Assembly: GCF_011762185.1 (NCBI RefSeq)
Contig: NZ_JAASQJ010000005.1
Span: forward strand, 124,001-188,000
DNA: 64,000 nucleotides
Reading direction: 5' to 3'
Source: Dyadobacter arcticus
Lineage (GTDB): Bacteria; Bacteroidota; Bacteroidia; Cytophagales; Spirosomataceae
Shown: in pieces, positions 33,956-43,400 of the stretch
How positions within the stretch are numbered: position 1 is the first letter of the stretch
How the letters are laid out: every line of letters starts with the position of its first letter
Made by a program: the position numbers and the translations under genes
Notes under the pieces: model-generated
Database searches by the model: none
Told to the model about the DNA's origin: nothing
What the model saw: the letters and a program-made list of their open reading frames with translations, nothing else

Positions 33956-34690
33956 TTGAAAGAATACGGTAGTAACGTACAAAAGCTTGCCGAACACATC
34001 GTAAAGATGGAGGATAAGGCAAAACGCAATCTCTACGCCCACATTTTGATTGAACTTATGCGGCAAATACATCCGAATATGAGGGACAATCAGGATTACA
34101 CCAATAAATTGTGGGACGACCTGTACATTATCTCCGGCTTCCAATTAGATGTAGACAGCCCTTTTCCACCTCCTTCGCCAGAAGCGCTCGGTAGGAAACC
34201 TCTTAAAGTGGGCTACAACCAGTCGAATCTGATGTACCGCCATTACGGCAAAAACATTGATTTACTACTTGAGAAAGCGGTTCAAACTGAGAATAAGGAA
34301 GATAAGCTGGCATTTGTGTCTTATATTTTTAGACTTATGCGCTCTTTCTTCAATGCCTGGAACAAGGATAACCCGGAGGACAGTGTGCTTCTCGGGCAAC
34401 TTGAACAGTTAAGCAAAGGCTCTTTAAAAGAGGAAATTGACTATATCCGTCAGAATGGTCCGGTTGACGCTGCTCCAAAAGATCGTAACAATAATGGTGG
34501 TCAGGAACGCAACCGTGGTAATCATGCCGGCGGAAGCTTCAAGGCACAATCGAATCACAATCCGGAACGGCAGGGAGGAAATAACCAGGGTAATCCCAAT
34601 AATCCCAACCGCAACAGGCCTAATAACAAATTCTCCGGCCGCAATAACAACAGCAACAACCGCAATAACCGCAAAAAACCTGGGTTGTAA
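33956..34690 (+). CDS. DUF4290 protein with Asn/Arg/Gly-rich tail
   Basis: A 244-residue cytoplasmic protein. The first ~155 residues match DUF4290 (EYGSNVQKLAEHIVKMEDKAKR, LMRQIHPNMRDNQDYTNKLWDDLYIISGF, PFPPPSPEAL). The last ~65 residues are low-complexity and basic (NNNGGQERNRGNHAGG, RNNNSNNRNNRKKPG), a composition often found in RNA-binding or disordered tails. The start is set at the TTG at 33956, which gives the family-like MKEYG N-terminus and lies after the -7 box. murA begins 33 bases later. Function unknown. Confidence 0.83.
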   Translation: MKEYGSNVQKLAEHIVKMEDKAKRNLYAHILIELMRQIHPNMRDNQDYTNKLWDDLYIISGFQLDVDSPFPPPSPEALGRKPLKVGYNQSNLMYRHYGKNIDLLLEKAVQTENKEDKLAFVSYIFRLMRSFFNAWNKDNPEDSVLLGQLEQLSKGSLKEEIDYIRQNGPVDAAPKDRNNNGGQERNRGNHAGGSFKAQSNHNPERQGGNNQGNPNNPNRNRPNNKFSGRNNNSNNRNNRKKPGL

Positions 34691-34723
34691 AACCGGGTTT
34701 GAGTCAACTGCCCAACACCTTAT

Positions 34724-36031
34724 ATGGCTTCATTTAAAATAACCGGGGACAAACGTCTCAACGGTGAAATTGTACCACAAGGCGCTAAAAACGAAGCCTT
34801 GCAAATAATATGTGCGGTGCTCCTGACCAAAGAGGCCGTCACCATCCATAACATTCCTGATATCCGCGATGTAAACCAACTGATTAACCTTTTGGGCGAT
34901 CTGGGTGTCCGCCGGACGCGTTTAAGCGAAAGCGCTATTCGGTTTGAAGCGAGCGAAATCAACCTGGATTACATCGAATCGGATTCATTCAAGCAAAAAG
35001 CGGCAGCTTTACGCGGTTCTGTTATGTTACTTGGCCCAATGCTGGCCCGATTCCGCAAAGGCAGGATACCACGCCCAGGTGGAGACAAAATCGGCCGAAG
35101 GAGACTCGACACCCATTTTCTTGGTTTCGAAAAATTAGGTGCGACATTCAGCTACGATGAGGAGGATGGAGGCTTTTACAAAGTAGATGCCGCCAATCTA
35201 AGAGGTACGTATATGCTACTGGACGAAGCGTCGGTGACAGGAACTGCTAATGTGTTGATGGCGGCGGTTATGGCCGAAGGTATCACTACGATTTATAATG
35301 CAGCTTGCGAGCCATATTTACAGCAATTATGCAAGATGCTAAACAGGATGGGTGCTAAGATTTCCGGAATTGCTTCCAACCTTCTGGTGGTAGAAGGTGT
35401 GAGCGAGCTGCACGGAACAGACCATACGATGCTTCCCGACATGATAGAGATTGGTAGTTTCATCGGTCTGGCGGCTATGACCCAATCCGAAATTACCATC
35501 AAAAATTGCCAGATACCTCAATTGGGTATTATTCCGGATGTCTTCCAAAGACTTGGTATAAAAATGGAATTTCGTGGGGATGATATTTTTATACCCGCAC
35601 AGGAACATTACCGCATAGAAAATTATCTGGATGGCTCTACACTTTCGGTTGCTGATGCGCCGTGGCCAGGTTTCACGCCCGACTTGCTGAGTATTATCCT
35701 GGTTACCGCAACGCAAGCGCAGGGAACCGTTCTGGTCCATCAGAAAATGTTTGAGAGCCGGTTATTTTTTGTAGATAAACTCATTGAAATGGGTGCGCAG
35801 ATTATTCTTTGCGATCCGCACAGGGCAACTGTAATCGGCCACAACCGGGAAACTCAGCTTCGTGGCATCCGGATGACATCTCCGGATATACGTGCAGGTG
35901 TAGCGCTCCTTATTGCAGCCATGTCAGCGAGAGGAGTAAGTATCATCGACAACATTGAGCAAATTGACCGCGGCTATCAAAATATTGATACGCGTCTAAA
36001 TGCAATCGGCGCCGAGATCGTGAGATTGTAA
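34724..36031 (+). CDS. murA: UDP-N-acetylglucosamine 1-carboxyvinyltransferase
   Basis: A 435-residue enzyme that transfers enolpyruvate from PEP to UDP-GlcNAc, the first committed step of peptidoglycan synthesis. Family blocks are GAKNEALQIICAVLLT, QKAAALRGSVMLLGPMLARF, TGTANVLMAAVMAEG, and the C-terminal APWPGFTPDLLS and DIRAGVALLIAA. The active-site loop reads PGGDKIG, with Asp121 where many bacteria have the Cys that fosfomycin alkylates (PGGC). Asp at this site is known from other phyla and gives fosfomycin-insensitive enzymes. It lies 33 bases after the DUF4290 gene. Confidence 0.96.
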   Translation: MASFKITGDKRLNGEIVPQGAKNEALQIICAVLLTKEAVTIHNIPDIRDVNQLINLLGDLGVRRTRLSESAIRFEASEINLDYIESDSFKQKAAALRGSVMLLGPMLARFRKGRIPRPGGDKIGRRRLDTHFLGFEKLGATFSYDEEDGGFYKVDAANLRGTYMLLDEASVTGTANVLMAAVMAEGITTIYNAACEPYLQQLCKMLNRMGAKISGIASNLLVVEGVSELHGTDHTMLPDMIEIGSFIGLAAMTQSEITIKNCQIPQLGIIPDVFQRLGIKMEFRGDDIFIPAQEHYRIENYLDGSTLSVADAPWPGFTPDLLSIILVTATQAQGTVLVHQKMFESRLFFVDKLIEMGAQIILCDPHRATVIGHNRETQLRGIRMTSPDIRAGVALLIAAMSARGVSIIDNIEQIDRGYQNIDTRLNAIGAEIVRL

Positions 36032-36090
36032 ATGTCGCCCTTCCTTTTAGATTCAAAATTTCAACCTTTCTGAATTCGACTGGGTGGCTT

Positions 36091-36396
36091 TCACTCCTGA
36101 TCGCTAACAAACCGGTATTCCACCAGTGTGCGGCAGTAGGAATTCACTTTTGTGGAAAATGTGCCCATACTTTTGTTAAAGTCATCATACTTATTATCAC
36201 TGACAACCATTTTGCCAGCCTCGACCCGAAAAGTATCGTTATAATTATTATTCAGATCATAGCCGCAGACTTTGATATCGAAGCCGTCCAGGTTTTTCCA
36301 GTTGAAAAGCTGCTTCCATTCCTGCTTATCTGTACTTTTTTGCCCCATCACCGTCTCGTAAATCAGGCTGAACAGGACTATTAATTGTATTTTCAT
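36091..36396 (-). pseudogene. Truncated DUF1080 (3-keto-disaccharide hydrolase-like) gene
   Basis: A 101-residue exported fragment: signal peptide (to VMGQ), then the N-terminal strands of a DUF1080 domain (EWKQLFNWKNLDGFDIKVCGYDLNNNYNDTFRVEAGKMVVS, VEYRFV). It stops right after the VEYRFVSDQE stretch, where family members continue for another 100 or more residues. The DNA after the stop does not restore a family-like frame, so this is a 3'-truncated remnant. Confidence 0.7.
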
Positions 36397-36492
36397 GATT
36401 ATGGTTTGGGTAAACCGCAAACTGTGGTCGGATTTTTGTCCTTTGAATAATTCGAGACATTATGAGAGTGGATATACTTACGCAAGACATTC

Positions 36493-37818
36493 ATGAGCTT
36501 AATAGCCAAAGAGAAAATAGCCATATTCTGGTTTAGAAGGGATTTGAGATTGCAGGACAATGCGGGTTTGTATTATGCGTTGCGCTCGGGATACCCGGTA
36601 GTCCCGTTGTTCATTTTTGACCGCAACATCCTCGATGACCTCGATAAAAAGGATGATCGCCTTACTTTCATTTATAATGCCCTGGAAAGCATTCGCAAGG
36701 AATTGATTTCAGTTGAGGCTGACATCCTGATCGAATACGGCTTTCCTGAAAGAATCTGGCGAGAACTGAGCGATGAATATGACATTGCCGAAGTATATAC
36801 CAATACGGATTATGAGCCCTACGCGACAGAAAGAGACCGGAACATTTTTAAAATAGTAAACGAGAGAAAGACGCTTTTTAAAAGCTGCAAGGATCAGGTC
36901 ATCTTTGAAAAAAAAGAAATTCTGTCGGGCCAGAACTCGCCGTATACTGTTTTCACCCCATATAGCAGGGCATGGAGAGATAAAAGCAATGAATTCTTCT
37001 TATCGTCTTACCCTACTCAAAAATATTCTAAAAATTTCCTAAAATGGAAAGCATCTAACATTCCTTCATTGAAAGACATGGGTTTTGAGGCCTCTGACTA
37101 TGCTTTTCCGGCGGATGAGGTGGAAACCGCTTTGTTGAAAAACTACCGGGCAAAAAGGGATTTTCCGGCTGATCAGGCTACAAGCAGAATTGGTGTTCAC
37201 TTGCGTTTCGGGACGGTCAGTATTCGTGAACTGGCAAGAAAAGCAAAAGAAAATAGCGATATATTCCTCAACGAACTGATATGGAGGGACTTTTATCAGC
37301 AGATACTTTGGAATTTTCCGGAAGTAGGAAAGGGTAAAGCATTCCGAAGTGCATATGATAATATCAATTGGCGCTATGATAAGGATGACTTCAAAAAATG
37401 GTGCGAAGGAAAAACAGGGTATCCACTGGTCGACGCAGGAATGCGACAATTAAATAGCATTGGTTTTATGCATAACCGGGTGCGAATGGTCACAGCAAGC
37501 TTTTTATCCAAACATTTACTCATTGATTGGCGCTGGGGGGAGGCTTATTTTGCTGAGAAGCTTTTGGATTTCGATCTGGCCGCAAACAATGGTGGCTGGC
37601 AATGGGCGGCAGGATCTGGGACTGATGCTGCTCCCTACTTCCGGATTTTCAGCCCGATGGCGCAGGCCGAAAGGTTCGATCCAAAACAGGAATACATCAA
37701 GAAATGGATACCCGAATTTGGGACCGAAGACTACCCCGAACCAATGGTAGATCATAAATTGGCACGTGAACGCTGCCTAATTGCATATAAGCAAGCCCTA
37801 GACAAAGCCGGGCAGTAA
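36493..37818 (+). CDS. phrB: Deoxyribodipyrimidine photolyase (class I CPD type)
   Basis: A 441-residue light-driven DNA repair enzyme. The N-terminal antenna domain begins IAIFWFRRDLRLQDNAGLYYAL. The FAD-binding domain carries GVHLRFGTVSIREL, NELIWRDFYQQILW, GYPLVDAGMRQLNSIGFMHNRVRM and NNGGWQWAAGSGTDAAPYFRIFSP, all strong photolyase signatures. The three-Trp electron-transfer chain is plausible from the Trp content of the last blocks. It could be a cryptochrome-like variant, but all CPD motifs are intact. Confidence 0.93.
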   Translation: MSLIAKEKIAIFWFRRDLRLQDNAGLYYALRSGYPVVPLFIFDRNILDDLDKKDDRLTFIYNALESIRKELISVEADILIEYGFPERIWRELSDEYDIAEVYTNTDYEPYATERDRNIFKIVNERKTLFKSCKDQVIFEKKEILSGQNSPYTVFTPYSRAWRDKSNEFFLSSYPTQKYSKNFLKWKASNIPSLKDMGFEASDYAFPADEVETALLKNYRAKRDFPADQATSRIGVHLRFGTVSIRELARKAKENSDIFLNELIWRDFYQQILWNFPEVGKGKAFRSAYDNINWRYDKDDFKKWCEGKTGYPLVDAGMRQLNSIGFMHNRVRMVTASFLSKHLLIDWRWGEAYFAEKLLDFDLAANNGGWQWAAGSGTDAAPYFRIFSPMAQAERFDPKQEYIKKWIPEFGTEDYPEPMVDHKLARERCLIAYKQALDKAGQ

Positions 37819-37820
37819 AT

Positions 37821-39101
37821 TTATTTACCTCCCGCGATAACTGTCAGCATATCCTCGGGTTGCAGATACCTCTTGGCCATCAACAGTACATCTTCACTAG
37901 TTGTGGCGTGGATATTGTCGATGTAATGGTTGTAAAAATCAGCAGGCAGGCCATCTAGTAAGAGCACTTTCTGACGGTCGGCGACTTCAAATGCCGTATT
38001 CAGTGATCCTGCAAACTCTCCGGCCATAAAATTTTTGACTGTTGTGAGTTCTTCTTCGGTCACCAGTTCATTTTGCAGCTTATGGATTTCCTTTTTGATT
38101 TCGCCAATGGTTTGCTGGGTAAACTCCTTCTTAACGTCGGTTCCAATCATGAAGTAACCTTCGTTGCGAAGCGTTACCAGATAAGAGGAAATGCCATAAG
38201 TCAGTCCTTTCTCTTCCCTGATATTTTTCATTAGCCTTGACCCAAAATAGCCGCCCAATATCTCGTTGGTTACCAACATTTTGAAATAATCTTCGTGATG
38301 CCGATTGAAAAGGATTCGTCCCATCCGGATAGAAGACTGTACACTTTCAGGTTTTTCAACCAACGCTTCCGTATTCTGGTAAGAGACTGACGGCGCAAAG
38401 ATTCCATTGTAGGCATCAATAGTGTATTGACTTCTGCCAAGCGTCTCATTCACAACTCGCACGTCTGATTCAGCAACCTGCCCTGCCAGCACAACCGTAA
38501 ACCTACCACTCTTTACAAATCGGTTGTAATGTTCCAGGATGGAATCAATGGATAACTTTGTAATGTTAATTTCATCCTGACTCTGACCATAGGGATGATC
38601 AATGCCGAATAATTTTTCTCTGAACTCCGTCGTCGCGAGATATGCGTTTTTCTCTTTATTTACTTTTAAGTTTTGAATAGTGATGTTTCTTAATTCCTGT
38701 AATTCTTTTTCGGGAAAAGAAGCATCACTAATCAGCTGGCTTACCAATGACAAAACCTCCGGTAGAAACCGCGAAAGGCAATAAACGACAACTCCTATAC
38801 GATCGGCTGTATGTGTCATTTCTGTAAATGCTCCAAGCCTGTCAAACGACTCACTAATTTCCTGTGAGGTCATATTAACCGTTCCTTCTGACAGCATTTT
38901 GATCGCAAAATAAGATGCTCCAATGTGTTTCTCATACCAGCTCCCAGCCTCAAAAATGCACTCCAAACGGATTACGGGTTGCTCACCAATGTTGATCACA
39001 TGTAATGCAATACCATTATCGAGGTTGTAAGTCTTAGGTTCTGGTAGGTTTACTGAATTGATTACTTTAAAATCAGGGGCTATGGTGCGGTCGAGTGACA
39101 T
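37821..39101 (-). CDS. M16-family peptidase homologue lacking the zinc site
   Basis: A 426-residue two-lobed M16 (insulinase/processing-peptidase) fold: an N-terminal lobe from LDNGIALHVINIGEQPVIRLECIFEAGSWYE and a C-terminal lobe with IREEKGLTYGISSYLV. The zinc motif HxxEH is replaced: the aligned stretch is GASYFAIKMLSEGT where active members have GIAHFLEHMLFKGT. It is therefore probably an inactive partner of an active M16 protease, which is not in this window. It is the last gene after porV, beyond a terminator at 39123-39153. Confidence 0.85.
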   Translation of the reverse strand: MSLDRTIAPDFKVINSVNLPEPKTYNLDNGIALHVINIGEQPVIRLECIFEAGSWYEKHIGASYFAIKMLSEGTVNMTSQEISESFDRLGAFTEMTHTADRIGVVVYCLSRFLPEVLSLVSQLISDASFPEKELQELRNITIQNLKVNKEKNAYLATTEFREKLFGIDHPYGQSQDEINITKLSIDSILEHYNRFVKSGRFTVVLAGQVAESDVRVVNETLGRSQYTIDAYNGIFAPSVSYQNTEALVEKPESVQSSIRMGRILFNRHHEDYFKMLVTNEILGGYFGSRLMKNIREEKGLTYGISSYLVTLRNEGYFMIGTDVKKEFTQQTIGEIKKEIHKLQNELVTEEELTTVKNFMAGEFAGSLNTAFEVADRQKVLLLDGLPADFYNHYIDNIHATTSEDVLLMAKRYLQPEDMLTVIAGGK

Positions 39102-39112
39102 GCGGAAGGTTG

Positions 39113-39153
39113 AGTATAAAAAAACGAATGACGTCGCAATAACGCCATTCGTT
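39113..39153 (-). terminator. Terminator after porV
   Basis: On the minus strand a 12-bp stem with one G-U pair (39123-39134 with 39142-39153, arms around GAATGRCGT) and a run of seven T (39118-39124). It separates porV from the M16 gene. Confidence 0.75.
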
Positions 39154-39179
39154 CGGAAAAAATAATTTTCTTATTTCAG

Positions 39180-40325
39180 TTAATTTTCTGTATCACTAAC
39201 GTCCAGTTTTTCGGCTTTATTCAAGCCAAGTGAAAGCGTGATACGAAGTGTTTGTGCCAAAGGGCTGCCCTGAGTAATTGGGAATAGATACGCAAAATCG
39301 ACAGAATATTTGTCCATAAATCTTGCTCCAGCACCAGCGGTGAAAAACCTGCGATCTCCTTTATTCTTGTTTTCTCCGTAATAACCAGCCCGTAAAGCAA
39401 AGATATTGTTGTACCAGTATTCTAATCCGGCTGCAATGGCCACTTCCTGCATTTCCTCTTTAAATCCATCAGGTGCATCAGAGAATGACCCAAATATGCC
39501 TTGTAGAAGAGGTTTTGAATTAATATTAGTTATTCCGTCCGGAGTTGGAACCATCAGCTTATTCGCGTCAACGATAAAATTGAACCGGTTTCTTCCGTCT
39601 CCCGTGAATGAAAGACCGGCACCAAGTTTGAGGTTAGTCGGTATAAAATTTTCAGTTTCGGTTCCCGAACCATAGTTAATCTTACCACCAAGATTTGAAA
39701 GTACTGCACCAAGAGACCAGGTAAATTCGCCACCTGTTTCTTCATTTTTGATTTCCTTGCGGTAGTAAGCGCTGATATCACCTGCCGCTACGCGCGCCGG
39801 ACTCAATGACACGCCATTAATTACGGCCGTTCCTGCCAGGTTTGAGGAAATATATTTTAATGTTAGTCCCATTGAAAAGTTTCTTCCCAACTGACGTGAG
39901 TATGTCCCGTTTAATGCAACTTCTCTTGAATTGAAATAGCCCATTTGCGTTCCCACAGCATCGCGCAAATCAAGTTCACCGTTATTGAAATAATTTGCGG
40001 AGAAGGCTACGGCTTGTCTATCGCCCAATTTTTTGTAAACCGACAAATACCCGAGCCACATATCGTCAACCAAATTTCTAAGCCAGGGCGTGTAAGAAGC
40101 TGAAACACCGAAATCCCTCGTGTTATAAGGAAGCTTGGCAGCATTCCAGTAAGTTGAATTAGCATCCGGACTTAATGCTACACCTGCTTCCCCCATCCCG
40201 GCACTTCGGGCATCAGGGGCAAAAGTTAAAAAAGATAGTGGTGAGGCTGGAATTCTACTTTGCGCCAAAAGTGTGCCTGAAGATAAAATGAATAGTGAGG
40301 ATAATGCACCAAAAAAAAGTCTCAT
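39180..40325 (-). CDS. porV: Type IX secretion outer-membrane protein PorV
   Basis: A 381-residue FadL-like outer-membrane barrel that shuttles secreted proteins from the SprA translocon to PorU. Signal peptide at 1-21 (ending LLAQ), then the family start IPASPLSFLTFAPDARSAGMGEAGVALSPDANSTYWNAAKLP. Repeated aromatic strands follow, with the C-terminal SVDFAYLFPITQGSPLAQTLRITLSLG. porU lies just upstream on the same strand, 102 bases away, as in other Bacteroidota. Confidence 0.93.
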   Translation of the reverse strand: MRLFFGALSSLFILSSGTLLAQSRIPASPLSFLTFAPDARSAGMGEAGVALSPDANSTYWNAAKLPYNTRDFGVSASYTPWLRNLVDDMWLGYLSVYKKLGDRQAVAFSANYFNNGELDLRDAVGTQMGYFNSREVALNGTYSRQLGRNFSMGLTLKYISSNLAGTAVINGVSLSPARVAAGDISAYYRKEIKNEETGGEFTWSLGAVLSNLGGKINYGSGTETENFIPTNLKLGAGLSFTGDGRNRFNFIVDANKLMVPTPDGITNINSKPLLQGIFGSFSDAPDGFKEEMQEVAIAAGLEYWYNNIFALRAGYYGENKNKGDRRFFTAGAGARFMDKYSVDFAYLFPITQGSPLAQTLRITLSLGLNKAEKLDVSDTEN

Positions 40326-40374
40326 AGAAATTGGATTTGCGATAGGAAGCTTTGATTCAGCCTCTTTAAAGGGT

Positions 40375-40382
40375 CAAAAATA
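40375..40382 (-). promoter_or_regulatory. -7 promoter element for porV
   Basis: CAAAAATA on the plus strand, read as TATTTTTG on the minus strand, 49 bases before the porV ATG. Confidence 0.5.
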
Positions 40383-40427
40383 CGATGAAAGATAGTTATT
40401 ACTAAAAAAATGATAAGTTTTATTCAA

Positions 40428-43400
40428 TTATGGAGAGCTGATAAGCTTTCCTGATCTTTGGTCAGTACTATTATCTTTTAAGGAGCGAATCAGCATTTGA
40501 TACAAAATCATTGTATTTGGCTGGATTCTTTTTCCAAGGTTGCTCAAATTCAATGTTTCCCTGATGGTCGCCTCGCTGTTGTAATATTGCCAATGAAATC
40601 CTTCCAAATGCTGCCCTGTTGAAAGCAAAAAATGAAGCGTAACTTCCAGATCTTCATTTATCCTGTTGTGATCCATTTCAAATGAAAGGTCTTTGTGAAA
40701 AGGATTTGGATAAACATTCAGTCTGGTAACTTTAATGCCATCTGCCGCTTCCACTAGAAATCCGAACGCTATTTCGGAAAAGTTAGTATAAGTATCCCAT
40801 ACTTTTGCACGCAACACATATTTACCGGTCGGCAAATTATCCATCGGATATCGGATCATCCCTGATCTGTAATCATCCTGATCAGCGATAAAATAATCAT
40901 TCAGACCAATCGTCAGCGTATCGTTGATGACCAGGGTAATGTCGTGTCCGGTGCCGGTTTTAGATATATTTATGCCATTTTCATCAATTACTCTTATCCA
41001 CAAAATTGGAGAAGGATTTACCACATCGCCATCTCTAAACGATTGATTGTTGAGATATGCTGAAATCTCCGGCGGGGTATTATCGGTTACGGTGTTACCC
41101 CTTCCACCAATGACCAGATTCAGTTGACTACCAGCGTCCAATGTGCTATCAATATCTGTTGCATAAATACTTGCCAGCCCGGTTCCGATCCTGAGATCAA
41201 TGTCTTTGGGAACAATAAATTCACAAGTGAAAATTCCTTTATTGACGGTTACATTGCCATCAAACAGCTTGCTTCGGAATTCTGAATAGCTTTCGGGGTT
41301 ACCTTCATTACCGAGAGTCGGGAATGTTGTTTGTTTGTCGTAAACCGTTATTCGTGCATGACCGTCGAAAAGGCTATCCCTCAAACCGTTTAATTGATCA
41401 AAGATCTCGGCTTTCAGTACTATTTTCTGCATAGCACGCAATGTATCCGGCAGTTGTGTCCATCTTATTGCTTTTTCCCGCTGCCCCAGCTTCATGGATG
41501 GGTCGCCCAGGAGTGCGAAATTGCGGTTTAGGCTCCCTACCAGCGCACCATTTTTAGTTTTCTTGAAAAAATCACCCATGCGTTTGTCACGCCCAGGCTG
41601 GACCAAAGATTCGTAAAACGCCTTGCTTAGTGTAAAATTAGTGCTGGAATAAACAGTGCGCGTTGTACTAATGGCGCCAATAGCAGCTCCTTTTGGACTT
41701 AAAACCATAAGCTCTGCACCTGAAACGGTTCCGGGATCATCATAACGGCCAAAATCACAGGTCGCGGTGAATAGAAGCGGCATGTTATCAATACCACGGG
41801 CTGTTTGCATATCGGCCAACGTAAGGATCTGTTCCTGCGCCCAGCCACTTACCCCGCCGTGTCCCGTATAATTAAGGATCAAAGTCCCTCTCTCAATGTC
41901 TTTTCTTATTGCTTTATTTAACTCCGGGGCTTTTTCACCTTCATTGGTCGTCGCCTGCCTGAACTCATCGACAAATAAACGGGACGACATGAATTGTCCC
42001 TGCACGAGCTTGGCCAGTTCATCCGCATGCCTCTGATGAATGTTCCCGTCCCCGTCATCAGCAACGAATTTGATCACATTTTTCCAATTACCGGTCGATC
42101 GACTGGATTCGTATCGTATCAGTTTATCAACAATCGTCTTGGCCTCAAAAACCGTTTTGATGGGCAACCTGCCTACTCCAATGTCCATGGTGTGATCACC
42201 GGATAGAGATTCTAACCACTCCCCTTCTCCATTTTCCATGAACCCAAAGTAATCGTCTGAGGAATAGGTATATACCGGATTTAAAGATTCCCGACTTTCA
42301 TAAACTGGTATCCAGTTATTGCGCTGCTCCTGGCTCTGATTTTTCCATTTGTTGCGGTAGTCATAAGTAGCATCTCCAAAAAGAAGCAGATACTTAAGTT
42401 TCCCGGGGGTTTTGTTGTAAAGCATTCGAGCGAAATCCCGGATTGAAGTGAGATCCGGTTTTCCGGAAGCAAATTCATTATAAATCTGCTCGCTGGTAAC
42501 CACAAGTGTTTGAAGATTGTCCTGTGTTTCCCTGAAAGCCGCAAGTCGTCTTGCTTCGCTTTCCCAGGTTTTGGGCGTGACGATCAATAAGTCTGGCGCT
42601 TCCTGAGATGTGATATCCTGATTGGCGATTCTTCGGCCAGAAGTCGGCTCATAGGCCTCATTAGTTTTGAAACCAATGTATTTACTCAGTTTCCTGGCTT
42701 CGTCAGTCGCGAATGAAAAGTTACCTGTCGTATTTAGGATTATTGAAGGCCTTTGTGCATTGGTAACATTCCACAGATTCCAGTCATTGCCACCATTTTT
42801 GAATTGATATTGACCCTTGTCGAATTTCTCAGGCAGAAAATAATATAGCTGTTGCTTTTCATAAATGGCTAGCTCCCTTTGCACTTGCAACGCAACATAA
42901 TTAAGGTATGCCTGTGCTGATCCTTGCCCGCTTTTATTGTAAGCAATGTTGATCTTAAAAGATGCTGGCGCAGGTGAAACCGCTTTTTGATAAAACGTAG
43001 CATCAGACCGAAGTGCCTTTACATCATAGGTTCCGCTGCTAACCGTCCCGATTGGGCTTTCTCCTACCACATTGCCATTGAGCTGCCAGACAAACTTAGT
43101 GGCAATCTGTGCAGCGCCGATCGCAGAAGTCCTGACGATTATTTCCGATTCAGGAATTACGCCGGGTATGTCAGCATTGATCGTCAATGGTGCGCCGCCG
43201 AGATATTCCCCAAACCATTCCCGGCCAGATTTGAGCAAATTTGAGGATTCCGATTCATGGTACCAATAGTCTGTGAAATGATCGATTACTTTGGCATTTT
43301 CCCCAGCAATTTCGGGCGCATTTTTAACCCTTAATCCTGGCCCCTGATTAAAAGTAAGAAAGTAGAAACTGGTGTCGGAATAGCAGTTGATTTGGTGTTG

